Shown here in pieces: positions 41,501 through 48,800 of a DNA stretch of 64,000 nucleotides. A program made the translations under genes and the position numbers. Under the pieces are notes generated by a model. The model searched no databases. It was not told where the DNA came from and saw nothing but the letters and a program-made list of their open reading frames with translations. The stretch is from Sipunculus nudus (taxonomy: Eukaryota > Annelida > Sipuncula > Golfingiida > Sipunculidae), in NCBI GenBank assembly GCA_026874595.1, contig CM049306.1:95287642-95351641 (forward strand), read 5' to 3'. Position 1 is the first letter of the stretch; every line of letters begins with the position of its first letter.

Positions 41501-44500
41501 TGTCAAATTCAGCTGAGCATCATGACCCAGGCATCACTTGTTATACAAGAGACCTGCCTTTAAAGAAGATATAATACATGTGTAACAGCTAGCTTGAGTG
41601 TAGTTGGACTATAACAGTCAATCAGTAGATTTGTTTTTAAGAACAGTTAAACTTGCATAATTTTTATTTGCTGCAGAATTTTATTTGTATTTTCTTTTAG
41701 TTTATTGCACAGATATTATTAATAGTATTTGCACTAAGCATGCATTTGCACATTTTTAACTTTTACATCCACATTTATTTTATTTGAAAATTGATGCACT
41801 GAGTTTGCGTTAAGCTTGCACCCACTGTTGAATATAAAACATATGTAACTTACATATATTAAATTAATATATGTAAGTTAATGCTGCTAATAGCAATAAA
41901 ATGAATAAATTATGATAATATTTGAGTTTTCAGTTACATATTTGTATTAAACGTATCAGATAATTCACATTTCAACCACCTTTGGCTTAAATTTAGCCTG
42001 CTGTTCAGTAGAATATTTTACCAGTAAAACTGATAGCTGATACAGGAAAAAAAATATCTGGTTTTCAACAGTGACATGTATCTCACACCTTTTAGATGAA
42101 ATACCTCTTGTGATACCCTTTTATGGCAAACAAACGTTCATCAGTGAGTGCAACCCAGAAATTCATTTAACAATTCTGTAGATGTTTTGTTCTTGTTGAT
42201 TTTGTGTTTTATGTTTTTTACATGTTTATTAACTGTTTTGGATTATTTTTATTTACTTGTGGTGCTGCCTTCCTTACTGCTGTCTATAGGGGTGCCTGGT
42301 GAGTGGGAGAATTTGTTTATTCTAACAAACATTATACAGACTGATGATACTGATCGTATCTGTAAGAGGATATGGCCAATTTCAGAAAGCAAACAACTTC
42401 CCGTAAATGCCCCTATTATAGCTCACAGTTGGTCATTTTCTTGATGCTCCGGATTAGATTCACAGTCATGCCCAAAATATAAGAGACACAGGTGGACTTC
42501 ATACAAATTTCCCCAATTTGTTAATGACATTATCCTAATATAATATGCATATTCTATTGGGAACTTTACAGTATATTTATTATTAATATCCTATATCTTT
42601 TCATTACTATTAACAGTTATTTTAAACATGATTATATTCTGTATTAATAAACAAATTTTATTTATGGTTTATAATTTTTATGATAAATTATTATATTGCA
42701 GACAAAAACATACAGAGTTGTATCATGTGTATTGTCTCTTGACTGTAGGCCAGCTGTCTGGCTAGGCCTTTAAGACTGAACAGATATGTTACAAATCCCC
42801 TCATGTTAAATAATATTTTTTTCTGTAGAACAAGTTTATTTTATCCATTGAGTTTGATATTCTGGAGTAAATGTTCTGAATTTTTTTAAAGTTTATTCAA
42901 AGACTAGTGAAAGTTCAATGATTCAAGCCTAGTTGTATTCAAGAAATTATATTGACATATTGGTACTCTCTTCTTCACAATAACCATGTGTCCATTTTAT
43001 CAAATTCTTAAATAATGAATGGGGCAAGAATTATTCTTTTACATCCAATCCATTTCCAAAACTAATAACATCAACTTTTAACATGTGATAATTGTTTGAA
43101 AACAATATTACAGGATCCAAATATAATCTGCTGTTTCAATTAATGTTTTATCCTAGGGTATGTGAGTCTCCAGATGTAACACAAGTGCTGATATAAATAA
43201 AAATCCATGGTCATTGGTCATCTGCATGTTGTGTTTGCTAATGCATGCTGAAATGTATGTTTTATTTTTAATATTAAAGCATGTTGGTTTGTACTAATTT
43301 GTTTTATTTGCATGTAATATTTTATTGTTGCACAAAATTATAGCACAAAGACAGAATGCACATTGAGATGATAATAACATTAAAGTGATGAAAATGTAAC
43401 CAGGACCTGTAATGTTTACTGTGTCCAGGATATCTCAGTATCCCCAGCCCTGCAGCAAAAGATTACAGCCCTGGAGGAAAGTAAGGATATCATGATCATG
43501 TACTCCGGGGGCAGTCCGCAGCAGGCCAAGGTCCAGCAGAGTGTCATGCTACTGTTTGACCGCTTCATCTCTGACAACTCCGGGGGACTCCAGGACCTGT
43601 TTAACCAGCTTGACAAGGACAACAGTGGTGACCTGACGCTGGAAGAACTCAAATTTGGATTAAAAGATCAAGGACTCCGTCTGACCAGTGTTAGTATCTG
43701 ATAGGGTTTTATAATTCTGTTGTGGGACTTAGTGTAAAGTTCACACTTAAAGATTAAGGACTGTCTCACTGGTTTTAGCGTTGTATAGTAGGCATAGTAT
43801 TAAGTAAAGTCTAAGAAATCCAGAACTCTCTCATAGTTTACTATCCTATAGTTTTATATCATTCTCAAGTTGGACAAAGCATTATGTAGAGACTACAAGT
43901 AAGAGGACTCTTCCTCACCAGTGTCAGTATCCTATAGATATTAGTGTTGTATTATTGTAAAGAAGGGCATAAAAACTGGTATGTAGTATAAAGTACATAT
44001 TGAAAAGATCAAGGATTGCGCCTATATTAGTATCGTACAGAAGAGGGTTGGAGTTACCAGTAAAAATATTATCCTGTGGTGATGAAAGTGATGTCACTTT
44101 CTCAATCCTTCATATTATTAGTAATGTGATGAAACTTCTATTTTGTAATATTATGTATCTGTTCGTTAAATCAAAGAGAAAAATGTATTTACATTTTGCA
44201 GAAGCAGCTAGACATGTTGCTGGATATGATAGACACAGATAAGAGTGGGACAATTGAATACAGGTGAGTCACATGATGTATATATTATAATCATGACCTG
44301 CCCGGACAGTCCAGTGGGAAAACACTCTGTTCTCCTCTGACAATTCAGGTTCAATTACTGGCATGGCTATGAGAGTCAGTTGTAGTTGCCCATCCAAGTC
44401 TAGTGGTTTTCTCCCGGTTCTCTGGTTTCCTCCACATGTAGTACTACAGACATCCGACTGCCACCATCCAAGCCATGGAGAGTGCCTTGCATTAGTTATT

Positions 44501-45461
44501 GTAACTATTTTTACAATCCATGTAAAAACGAATAAAGTTTATATCTTCTGGTGCAGAACACAGGGACAGAATTTTCTGACACCATGAAGGATTATATATT
44601 TTAACCTCTAGCTTTTACAAATTTTACAAACTAAAAACCCATGTCACAATTCAATATGTTAAACATAGCAGGCATGACAATATTACAAATACAAGAGGTG
44701 TATCACAGCATAGTTCCCCGATGAGTGATCTCCTGTCTGCCTAATATATCAGTTTGTTCGTCACTGTTTTAGATATACTTAGATATACTCCGATCTACAA
44801 GAAGAAATGTGTTTTATATTAATGTAAAGAAAATTCTAGTAAAACCCTCATTTGAGAAGATATTGAAACCACATGATCTTCACTTTAGGCAATATTAAAT
44901 TTACTTTAGGAGATGTTTAACTGTGTAATCCTTGTAAGCTATGATAAACATTGTGATCTTTGCCATAAGAGATGATGAACTGTGTGAATCATGCCTTAGG
45001 AATTATGAAATATGTGATCCTTGCTTAAGAATAAGGTGAACTGTGTGATCTGTAGGATACAATGTAATGTGTTTTGAAATGATGAACTGTGGGAAACTTT
45101 GCTTAAGGAAATATTTGATTGTGTGATCCAAACATCTGTGCCTTAGAAAATGATATGTCATCCTTGCTTTAGAAGAAGATAAAACTGTGTTATACTTGCT
45201 TTAGAAGTTGATGAAATGTGTGATCCTTGCTTTGGAAGATGATGAATTCTGTGATTCTTGCTTCAGAAGATGATGAACTGTTGTTTTGATTACAGTGAGT
45301 TAATGAACGGACTGGCTACAGCACACAAAGAGAAGGCCAGGAGGGAGCGGGCCATAGAGGAAGCCAAGATCCTGGCCAGCGCAGTTGCACCCACCTCGTC
45401 TGATGAACCTAGTTCAATATTAGCAGCTCGTCTAATCAAGGCTACAGCAGCAACCTCATGA
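1428..45461 (+). CDS. LRRC74-like leucine-rich repeat protein with two EF-hands (whole gene span)
   Basis: The spliced product carries ribonuclease-inhibitor-type leucine-rich repeats (recurring LDLSxNxxG...A..LA.AL pattern) encoded between 31121 and 36442. A linker matching the LRRC74 C-terminal pattern (L-E-D-x-x-V ... YSGG) follows, then two canonical EF-hand loops. The acidic YDTDLE stretch and the VPVSFLIRNL segment before the first repeat resemble the N-terminal part of vertebrate LRRC74A/B. Starting at ATG 23941, thirteen exons total 1653 nt (550 residues plus stop) and all twelve intron phases agree. Using 1428-1496, 6859-7390 and 24044-24226 instead of 23941-24226 gives 2151 nt (716 residues). 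LRR proteins of this kind are generally cytoplasmic interaction scaffolds, and the EF-hands imply calcium binding; the actual role is unknown. The core model is strong. The two upstream exons are plausible but unproven. Confidence 0.85.
1757..2010. repeat. 83-bp tandem repeat, about three identical copies
   Basis: The unit beginning TCCATTACATCAGTCATAAA starts at 1758, 1841 and 1924, a constant period of 83 bp. I see no differences between copies as far as the array extends. Perfect identity in otherwise diverged intronic DNA indicates a very recent duplication, gene conversion, or possibly an assembly effect. Confidence 0.9.
2077..2280. repeat. Poly-G-containing interspersed repeat, copy 1
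   Basis: The copy starts with GCAGATCCAGG and contains two runs of about 14-16 G (near 2163 and 2247), each after a similar AAGTTGTTG..TTAA segment. The family recurs at 2580-2790 and 9124-9326. The best copy, at 9124, has inverted ends: (G)CAAATCCAGGAT at the left and CTGGATCCGC at the right. That suggests a small non-autonomous foldback or MITE-like element. Confidence 0.55.
2517..2582. repeat. (TG)n-(TA)n microsatellite
   Basis: A GTGTGTGTGTG tract runs into about 50 bp of alternating TA. Open frames through it on both strands are artefacts of the simple repeat. Confidence 0.9.
2580..2790. repeat. Poly-G-containing interspersed repeat, copy 2
   Basis: It begins with a GTGAATCAAGGATTTGGG motif and has a 12-G run at about 2741. 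It ends in CTCAGGATCCACT, near-inverted to its start, and shows the same architecture as the copies at 2077 and 9124. Confidence 0.5.
6859..7390 (+). CDS. Candidate second coding exon, long isoform (basic, low-complexity N-terminus)
   Basis: This exon gives 177 codons plus one base, between a good acceptor (TATTCTCAG|GGAACT) and a strong donor (AAAG|GTAAGG, phase 1). The product is rich in Lys, Arg, Ser, Gln and Gly, with segments such as KKKTGRPSSASKS near the start and KLKKGPKK at the end. This looks like an intrinsically disordered tail and matches no domain I know. It stays open far longer than chance in this AT-rich DNA. The frame also has an ATG at 6847 just before the acceptor, so an alternative transcript could start there. 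The phase-1 donor is compatible with the acceptors at 24044 and 30645, which is the reason for assigning it to the LRRC74-like gene. It could instead belong to a separate gene. Confidence 0.6.
7391..9123 (+). other. Intronic sequence, no feature recognised
   Basis: AT-rich DNA with only short frames lacking splice context. A short G-run is present near 7886. Confidence 0.4.
9124..9326. repeat. Poly-G-containing interspersed repeat, copy 3 (best preserved)
   Basis: The left end GGGGGCAAATCCAGGAT and right end CATCTGGATCCGCTTCTG are imperfect inverted repeats. A run of about 14 G at 9217 and a second run of six G at 9286 lie inside. The similar ends and shared interior with copies 1 and 2 support a short mobile element without coding capacity. 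Confidence 0.55.
9327..12960 (+). other. Intronic sequence, no gene recognised
   Basis: The only notable items are a run of about 17 G at 11671-11687 and an 85-codon hydrophobic frame at 10951-11208, which I do not accept as a gene. No paired splice sites enclose a coding-like stretch. Confidence 0.4.
12961..15430. repeat. Composite repeat, module 1, copy 1
   Basis: It starts with the boundary TAAGCTAATGCGATAGTGTG and a CpG-rich GTCCGCCGTC segment, which is shared with 24340 and 38250 (GAGCTTATGCGATGG). It consists of diverged repeats of roughly 450-500 bp containing ACTGGAGCTAGCATCA, TCTTCTCCTC.AAA, GGCCGAGTTACAGGAAGTTG and a GGTTGCGCCACCTGC site at 13391. It ends near TTTGCATTAGGCCTGTAGGC at 15400, as does the 24340 copy. 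Confidence 0.7.
15556..17168. repeat. Composite repeat, module 2, copy 1: 278-bp dimeric tandem array
   Basis: It starts at AATTATCGGGTGACATGTG and ends at CCGTATTCTAGTT. Inside are two alternating half-units. Half A contains CAAAACTGGTGGCGCCACCT then GCAACCATTTTTGCACAGCG. Half B contains ACAGGTGGCGCCACCTACAT then a GCAGACATCC segment. The palindromic site falls at 15750, 15899, 16028, 16174, 16302, 16451, 16580, 16730, 16859 and 17008, which gives alternating steps of about 149 and 129 bp. Short open frames here are repeat artefacts. Confidence 0.85.
17169..19374 (+). other. Intronic sequence, no gene recognised
   Basis: The interval 17340-17760 is richer in C+G, but the frames there are interrupted and lack convincing splice sites. 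A partly duplicated ACTCAAGTACT / GACTTGAGTACTTG motif occurs at 18256-18300 and again near 18525-18590. Confidence 0.4.
19375..19925 (-). mobile_element. Truncated non-LTR retrotransposon, reverse transcriptase fragment (CR1/Jockey-like)
   Basis: On the - strand from 19920 the frame reads SQGSVLGP, the conserved reverse-transcriptase motif (usually PQGSVLGP). The catalytic YADD box follows at about 19816-19827. After one frameshift near 19750 the other frame continues with EVKSWRSSNMLMLNQE and a FGVLQDSSL segment, both typical of the region behind the catalytic site. Remnants further down resemble SRLD..N.LLYG.PK and carry stop codons. The element is cut off at both ends; the right side changes abruptly into the module 2 repeat at about 19958. 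It is a dead fragment. The clade assignment is from recalled motif style and is tentative. Confidence 0.8.
19958..22083. repeat. Composite repeat: module 2 copy 2 with module 3 units inside
   Basis: Module 2 sequence (AATTATCGGGTCACATGTG start) runs to about 20200. Three to four diverged units of roughly 350 bp follow to about 21370. They carry the TTAGGTCTCTGTTACCCATA segment and CAGACTGGTGGCGCCACCTG, with perfect palindromes at 20327 and 21004. Module 2 then resumes (sites near 21646 and 21780) and ends with TGCCACTCAATCCATGCCTC and GGTAGTCTAGTT, the same end as at 17168 and 41478. Confidence 0.75.
22084..23940 (+). other. Intronic sequence; may include the 5' UTR of the short isoform
   Basis: At 22090-22430 there are diverged repeats of CTTTTGAA.TGCTCAATATTTT followed by CATGAAATTTGATA. 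From about 23300 to 23940 the sequence leads into the ATG at 23941 with an in-frame TGA at 23896, so a short-isoform 5' UTR could lie here. No promoter element can be assigned. Confidence 0.35.
23941..24226 (+). CDS. Acidic coding exon of the LRRC74-like gene (short-isoform start; internal acceptor for the long isoform)
   Basis: ATG 23941 sits in a strong context (CACCATGG) with an in-frame stop at 23896 upstream. It opens 95 codons plus one base to a GTAAGT donor at 24227 (phase 1). The peptide is acidic, with a DDDDD run, SSSDEES and DSDEYDTDLEEDFPP, like the acidic lead of LRRC74 proteins. Within the exon, GATTCTTCTTCAG|ATGAGG makes a good acceptor at 24043/24044 in phase 1, exactly the phase left by the exon ending at 7390. 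The same exon could therefore serve as a first exon (from 23941) and as an internal exon (from 24044). Confidence 0.85.
24340..26380. repeat. Composite repeat, module 1, copy 2
   Basis: It starts GAGCTTATGCGATGGCG with a CpG-rich GTCCGC tract and carries the same internal units as 12961-15430. There is a perfect GGTGGCGCCACC at 25431-25442. It ends at TTTGCATTAGGCCTGTAGAC. Unlike copies 1 and 3 it is not followed by module 2. Confidence 0.7.
26381..30462 (+). other. Intronic sequence with a possible SINE
   Basis: There are diverged internal repeats at 26690-26960, 28190-28300 and 28370-28600 (TTTGATGGA... TTTAATGAGGTCAGAGGTC). A candidate SINE lies at 27000-27310. No exon was recognised. Confidence 0.4.
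27000..27310 (-). mobile_element. Possible tRNA-derived SINE, - strand
   Basis: Near 27268-27290 the - strand reads GGTCGTGAGTTCAAATCTCA, which resembles an RNA polymerase III B box (GGTTCGANTCC). A C+G-rich body of about 250 bp extends leftwards, unlike the AT-rich flanks. An A box was not found with confidence. Confidence 0.35.
30463..30640. repeat. 45-bp minisatellite, four copies, abutting a splice acceptor
   Basis: CAGTACATAAGGTGTTTGTA starts at 30463, 30508, 30553 and 30598 (period 45). The real acceptor CAG at 30642-30644 is 44 bp further on and in register with the array. The repeat has therefore grown directly in front of, and includes, the 3' splice-site region of the 30645 exon. 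Confidence 0.9.
30645..30707 (+). CDS. LRRC74-like gene, exon (phase 1 to phase 1)
   Basis: 63 nt between TTATACAG and the donor GTCAGT at 30708. Joined to the previous G it reads EPEEPPDASG and then ANVYSKMCDKK, the link between the acidic lead and the pre-LRR segment. Confidence 0.85.
31121..31230 (+). CDS. LRRC74-like gene, exon with the pre-LRR cap
   Basis: 110 nt between ACATGTACAG and GTAAGA. It encodes GIVPVSFLIRNL followed by a segment ending in LGGEGTKPLAAAFK. The VPVS..LRN pattern and the LG..GTK.LA.A helix are the conserved start of the LRRC74 repeat domain. Confidence 0.9.
31746..31853 (+). CDS. LRRC74-like gene, LRR exon
   Basis: 36 codons between CTACTTCAG and GTCAGT, phase 0 on both sides. 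It includes EEIDLADNYVEGEGAAALA, a typical RI-type leucine-rich repeat. Confidence 0.9.
32785..32878 (+). CDS. LRRC74-like gene, LRR exon with a duplicated 3' end
   Basis: 94 nt after TTTTTTTTCAG, ending CTCCAAG|GTACAG (phase 1). It encodes NVSNNFIGSEGAEAFSDML and then a TLKTLSLQ strand. The last 42 nt of the exon and its donor are repeated three more times downstream (see the repeat at 32837). Confidence 0.9.
32837..33240. repeat. 118-bp tandem repeat spanning an exon-intron junction, four copies
   Basis: Each unit holds the exon end (TGTTAGAAGTCAATAC...), the donor CCAAGGTACAG and about 75 bp of intron. Donors fall at 32879, 32997, 33116 and 33234 (steps 118, 119, 118). The second copy is almost identical to the first, the third has several changes and the fourth is clearly diverged. 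Confidence 0.9.
34047..34177 (+). CDS. LRRC74-like gene, LRR exon
   Basis: 131 nt between TGTTACTAG and GTAAGA. It encodes GNQLTDSDAKRLSEAM and ACLDLSHNRFGELGGIYL, which carry about one and a half leucine-rich repeats. Confidence 0.9.
34719..34805 (+). CDS. LRRC74-like gene, LRR exon
   Basis: 29 codons between TTATTGCAG and GTAAGT, phase 0 on both sides. It includes NDLDLSWNAIRQKGGVAISK, a clear repeat unit. Confidence 0.9.
35242..35275. repeat. Perfect 15-bp inverted repeat with a 4-nt loop
   Basis: TACATTTGGTAATTT at 35242-35256 is followed by TGTT and then its exact reverse complement at 35261-35275. It lies in the intron between the 34719 and 35549 exons. Confidence 0.85.
35449..35508 (+). 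pseudogene. Vestigial duplicate of the following LRR exon
   Basis: After an acceptor-like TTTATCAG, the frame reads three codons, then MLEILDLSWNGLGY, then I, V and a TAA stop. The exon at 35549 has the same 14 residues at the same distance from its acceptor. Over those 14 codons I see only synonymous differences (about nine). The copy lacks the rest of the exon and a donor, so it is probably a dead relic of an old exon duplication. Confidence 0.8.
35549..35664 (+). CDS. LRRC74-like gene, LRR exon
   Basis: 116 nt between TTTCACCAG and GTATAA, phase 0 in and phase 2 out. It encodes TNNMLEILDLSWNGLGYMG, AAALAKALRVNKK and LKVLDI. Confidence 0.9.
36005..36083 (+). CDS. LRRC74-like gene, LRR exon
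   Basis: 79 nt between CATTTCAG and GTAAGT. With the preceding AG it reads SHNRINSEAAKVFAKGLSK and ends TGLETLL. Confidence 0.9.
36353..36442 (+). CDS. LRRC74-like gene, last LRR exon
   Basis: 30 codons between TTTTTGACAG and GTGGGC, phase 0 on both sides. It encodes LGQNSMDESAVEAILKAV and ends LRLLGLE. LLGLED across the next junction matches the end of the LRR domain in LRRC74 proteins. Confidence 0.88.
36830..38220. repeat. Module 3 repeats with an array of palindromic AGGTCAnnnTGACCT motifs
   Basis: Related to 20200-21370. From about 37280 the units are about 150-190 bp long. Inverted AGGTCA half-sites with 3-bp spacing are perfect at 36942-36956, 37596-37610, 37756-37770 and 38103-38117. 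Degenerate ones are at 37284, 37445 and 37913. A GGTGGTGCCACCTG site lies near 37108. Confidence 0.75.
38250..40405. repeat. Composite repeat, module 1, copy 3, with an internal tandem duplication
   Basis: It starts GAGCTTATGCGATGGTGTGG with a CpG-rich tract of GTCCG repeats. Sequence 38531-39259 recurs at 39675-40400 with few differences (offset 1144 falling to 1141 bp), so about 1.6 copies of a 1.14-kb unit are present. A perfect GGTGGCGCCACC lies at 39345-39356. Confidence 0.8.
40417..41478. repeat. Composite repeat, module 2, copy 3
   Basis: It starts ATTATCAGGTCACATGTG and ends CTATATTCTAGTT. The dimer pattern persists, with palindrome-like sites near 40754, 40883, 41030, 41160 and 41309. 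Together with 38250-40405 it repeats the module 1 then module 2 order seen at 12961-17168. Confidence 0.8.
41480..43428 (+). other. Intronic sequence, no gene recognised
   Basis: AT-rich sequence with an open frame at 42148-42444 that is mostly hydrophobic and lacks splice support. It contains the palindrome at 41846-41880. Confidence 0.4.
41846..41880. repeat. 35-bp near-perfect palindrome
   Basis: TAACTTACATATATTAA at 41846-41862, one central base, then its exact reverse complement at 41864-41880. It is AT-rich and could extrude as a cruciform. Confidence 0.85.
43429..43689 (+). CDS. LRRC74-like gene, linker and first EF-hand exon
   Basis: 87 codons between GTGTCCAG and GTTAGT, phase 0 on both sides. 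The early part (VSPALQQKITALEES then IMIMYSGG) matches the post-LRR linker of LRRC74. At 43612-43647 the 12-residue loop DKDNSGDLTLEE is a canonical EF-hand, with acidic or polar residues at positions 1, 3, 5 and 12 and Gly at 6. Confidence 0.92.
44202..44263 (+). CDS. LRRC74-like gene, second EF-hand exon (part)
   Basis: 62 nt between CATTTTGCAG and GTGAGT, phase 2 out. It encodes KQLDMLLDMI followed by DTDKSGTIEY, the first ten residues of a second canonical EF-hand loop. The intron splits the loop; the next exon supplies S and E. Confidence 0.92.
44290..44545 (+). mobile_element. tRNA-derived SINE
   Basis: A C+G-rich insert in the last intron. It has an A-box-like CAGTCCAGTGGG near 44307 and a B-box-like GGTTCAATTAC at 44348-44358. 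A body with TTTTCTCCCGGTTCTCTGG and TTTCCTCC follows, a style common in invertebrate SINEs. It ends in an AT-rich tail near 44530. Confidence 0.55.
45296..45461 (+). CDS. LRRC74-like gene, last coding exon with stop
   Basis: 166 nt from GATTACAG to TGA at 45459-45461. It completes the second EF-hand (SELMNGL), then a charged helix (HKEKARRERAIEEAKILA) and an Ala/Ser/Thr-rich tail. Putative AATAAA signals occur at 45754 and 45807, but the transcript end cannot be fixed. Confidence 0.92.
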
Positions 45462-45580
45462 AAAACAAAGACGACAATAGAAAACAGAACCAGGTACTGT
45501 CAAAATCACTTCAGGACATCTCATCAAATCTGCTGTAGTGACTTTGTGATTGACACATGGCCCAAAACTTATAAAAAGAA

Positions 45581-45850
45581 CCACCAGGTGGCACCATAGT
45601 CAAACAGGGATGCTGCATGAATTCACATGGCAGCGATCGCTCGGTGGATGACAAGTGTATCGGTCTTTAAAATACCCACGAGGTGGTGCCACAGTCAGAC
45701 TCATGAGATCTGAAGGAGCAAGAGATTGACCGACCAAACAGTACATGTAGTTAAATAAAATGAAAATATACCACCAGATGATACCATGGCCACATATGAA
45801 CTCCTTAATAAAATCTTCAGCCGTCACCCCAAACACCACCAGGTGGCACT
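45581..45850 (+). promoter_or_regulatory. Four CTCF-like motifs in a diverged tandem array
   Basis: CCACCAGGTGGCACC at 45581-45595 and CCACCAGGTGGCACT at 45836-45850 match the animal CTCF core CCASYAGRKGGCRSY at all 15 positions. CCACGAGGTGGTGCC (45676) and CCACCAGATGATACC (45771) are degenerate. Steps are 95, 95 and 65 bp. The array begins 120 bp after the LRR gene stop, between two convergent genes. Binding is inferred, not shown. Confidence 0.45.
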
Positions 45851-45861
45851 GATGTACCAAC

Positions 45862-48800
45862 AAAAAGGGTGCATGATGTTACACTTGTGAATCAGTGAGA
45901 GACTTGTAGTATTTATGTTTTTAAAAACCATCTTTTTACTGGCACTTGCTTTTATCCATGCACTTGCTGTTTTCAGGCAAAAAATCATGAGGACAGATTT
46001 TTATTAACAGAACAGCAAGAAGAACAGCAACCAGTACAGTATTAAAGTCTCTGTGCTGTTTTGTTTGTGTTGACACTGTGAGATAGGGCCTGGTGGTTTT
46101 TGTATGCTCGGATGTTGTGGCTTCACCCAAAATCCAACACAGACTTCAGGCTAGATTCAAGAAGTACCACTCCTGGCTCCTTATGTTAAAGCAATTACAT
46201 TCACACTGTTGCTACAGGTTGTTTGGATGTGTAGTAATCGTTCTTGCTGCTATCTAGCCATTGTGGTGCCCGATTCTCTTTGTTGGTTATAGATATAGCA
46301 GAGATTTAAAATCATTACATCTAGGGCCGTTCTTTTACTATTTTTCTGTAAACACCTGTAGCTGGATTCTTTATCAAGTAATCGTCACCTGTTAGACCCT
46401 ACTTATTTAATGATTTTATGTGATATTAACAGACATCATTTGTATGTTTTAACTGTGATATTTTAATATATATTAAATGACATGAGGCATCAGAGCAGTT
46501 CGAAGTGGCATTTTCTCAGGTTTAGATTTTAAATCTAGACTACCTATTTTATATCTATATTGACCACTATCTGTTGATCAGTAAAATTAATCGGGTTTAG
46601 TATCAGTTCCTTTTTACTGATTATGTTAATTTCCTCACTGCCATTTACATGTCCCACACACACTGATGTTAAGTTTGTTTGATCCTACATTTTTTCACTA
46701 TTGCTGTTAGAACCATTAACCATTAAAGCTACGTTAAAGACATATGGTGACATGAATGGTTCTAATTACCAAGTTATTTTGGTCGGTTTCTGAAACCGTG
46801 TCAGAACCGAAACATGCCAAAATGCAACAGATATTGTGATTCATAGTGACAATTTTCTGTGGAGTCAATTGCCAAATTTTATTCCCACACATTTGACAAA
46901 TTTCTCCAATACATCTTCTGTATCAGATCCTCTCATGAATTTTGAGATTTCAAACAAGTTTTGGATCTCTTTGCAGTTCCTCTGAACTAAGTGAAGAATA
47001 TAAATCATGATCACTGCTTTAAGTGATCTATAGATCACTTATTAAGGGGGGGGGGGAGGGGGTGACAAACAAGAGTATTATGAGAGTGAATAAATGAAAC
47101 TTTGTCAAACTTTGACATGATCATGGATTACCTGCAGGTCAAGATATGAACTCTGCAATAAATACCTGTAGTAGTGTAGTTGATCTGGGGATTACTTATA
47201 GAACATCATGACTTAACTGATCATCTGGTGCTACTTTACCGAACTTTATCAAATGCTTTTAATAAGTGCTTAATGTGCAGCCCGTTTTCTTTTCAGAATG
47301 GTCATCTTTTCAGAATGGTCAGGTAAACTGTCTTCTCAAATCAACAGCTAATAAATGTGTCAATGTATTCATATTTCATGTGTTAATAAATTTGTTTTAT
47401 ACAAGGTCAGTTCTGATTTATTTATTCACCCGATTGAAATTTGGGTTTTCTGGAACAGAATGTGGACGGTAGAATTGATTATTTGCATCTCTTTGAAGTT
47501 TGAATTTCACCATGTCCTCATTCATAATTTGCCCCTATAAACAGTTCTCCATTGGAACATGCGTCCCCATTAGAAAATAAAACCAAAACCTCCAGAATTG
47601 CTTCCTGGTAACTTGCCTCAAACCAAGCCAAGGGACAGTAAAAATGTGAAAGGCACTTTGGGAAAAGTACATGACACAGTGACAAAATACAACTTGAAGG
47701 GTACACCAAGAAAAGCACAAACCTACATCAAGACCAAGGGTTCCCACTGAATCCAGTATTTCACAGGCCTGCACAGAAAATTTCATTGGTGACCAAAAGG
47801 TTGGATTGTTTAGTGAGTGATAGCAGTCTATCCCATTGGGTTGCATCCACATGGAATTTACTGCGGTATTTCCCTATCGTCCACAACGTTTTGTGGAATT
47901 TGGAGTTTTTGGGTTATTCTGCTTCCAACAAACAAAAAGACAGGTGACAACATCACCTCCTGGCAGAGGTAATTTACAGTTTGTTAAAAGCCAACCAATT
48001 GCTGGTTTCTATAATATTGGGAAGGACTGGTCTGCTGTTGGGCTGTATCAGGCAGAAATTCACATGAAGTGACACCAGTATATCAAGAGTGTGCGTTTGA
48101 CATTTGCGCTTGGTGGTGGATAGTTCTATATGAATGACGGCAGGTTTTCGCTTGTAAATAATAATAACACAGAGGCAGAAATTTACAAAATAGTCCATGT
48201 TTTATTCACATTCAGTCAAGCTACATAAATTTACATTTATATTGTACACTTCAAATAAATACAGTTTAACATAATGCATATTACTGTCTGTCTGAAAGAC
48301 AACTGACTGGTGGGTACTGCAGCTCTGGGGATGGGAGTTTGGTGATGCCTATCACAAAGACAAGCGAGATTAGCAGCAGCTAGGTACAGCAGGCTGGTAG
48401 TACTGGCCCTGGTCTGTGGATACTGTATAACACTTTGAATCAAATGGTACTGGCAGATTATTGGGCATGTGTGGTATAAAAGTAACACTTTAATTCCTGT
48501 GATTCTTGTAATTCTTATTTTTTATCAAGTGAAGCATCAGTAACAGCTTTGGCTTATGACAGCTGTCAATCAAATTAAATATTCCAGTATAAGGACTGAC
48601 TGGCAGAGTTGTTAATTTCCCAGGCAAATAAACATATTTCCCAGGATTTTACAGGAAATACTGGGAATTAATGGAGACACCTTTGTACAGAATAACAGTG
48701 ACTGGCAAATCATGAGAATGGAATGTGCCTTTAAAATATCCTTCCCTGATGTCCAGTATTAATCTACATGATATATTTCATTGTTTCAGAGTCTTATTAC

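Noticed and set aside
42148-42444. 98-codon frame, Leu/Phe-rich at the start
   Set aside because: It lies within the 7-kb intron, has no acceptor or donor pair and no family resemblance.
47535-47852. 105-codon - strand frame
   Set aside because: It is rich in Cys, Phe and Trp and looks like the antisense of the interrupted + strand stretch. It lacks conserved motifs and splice sites.
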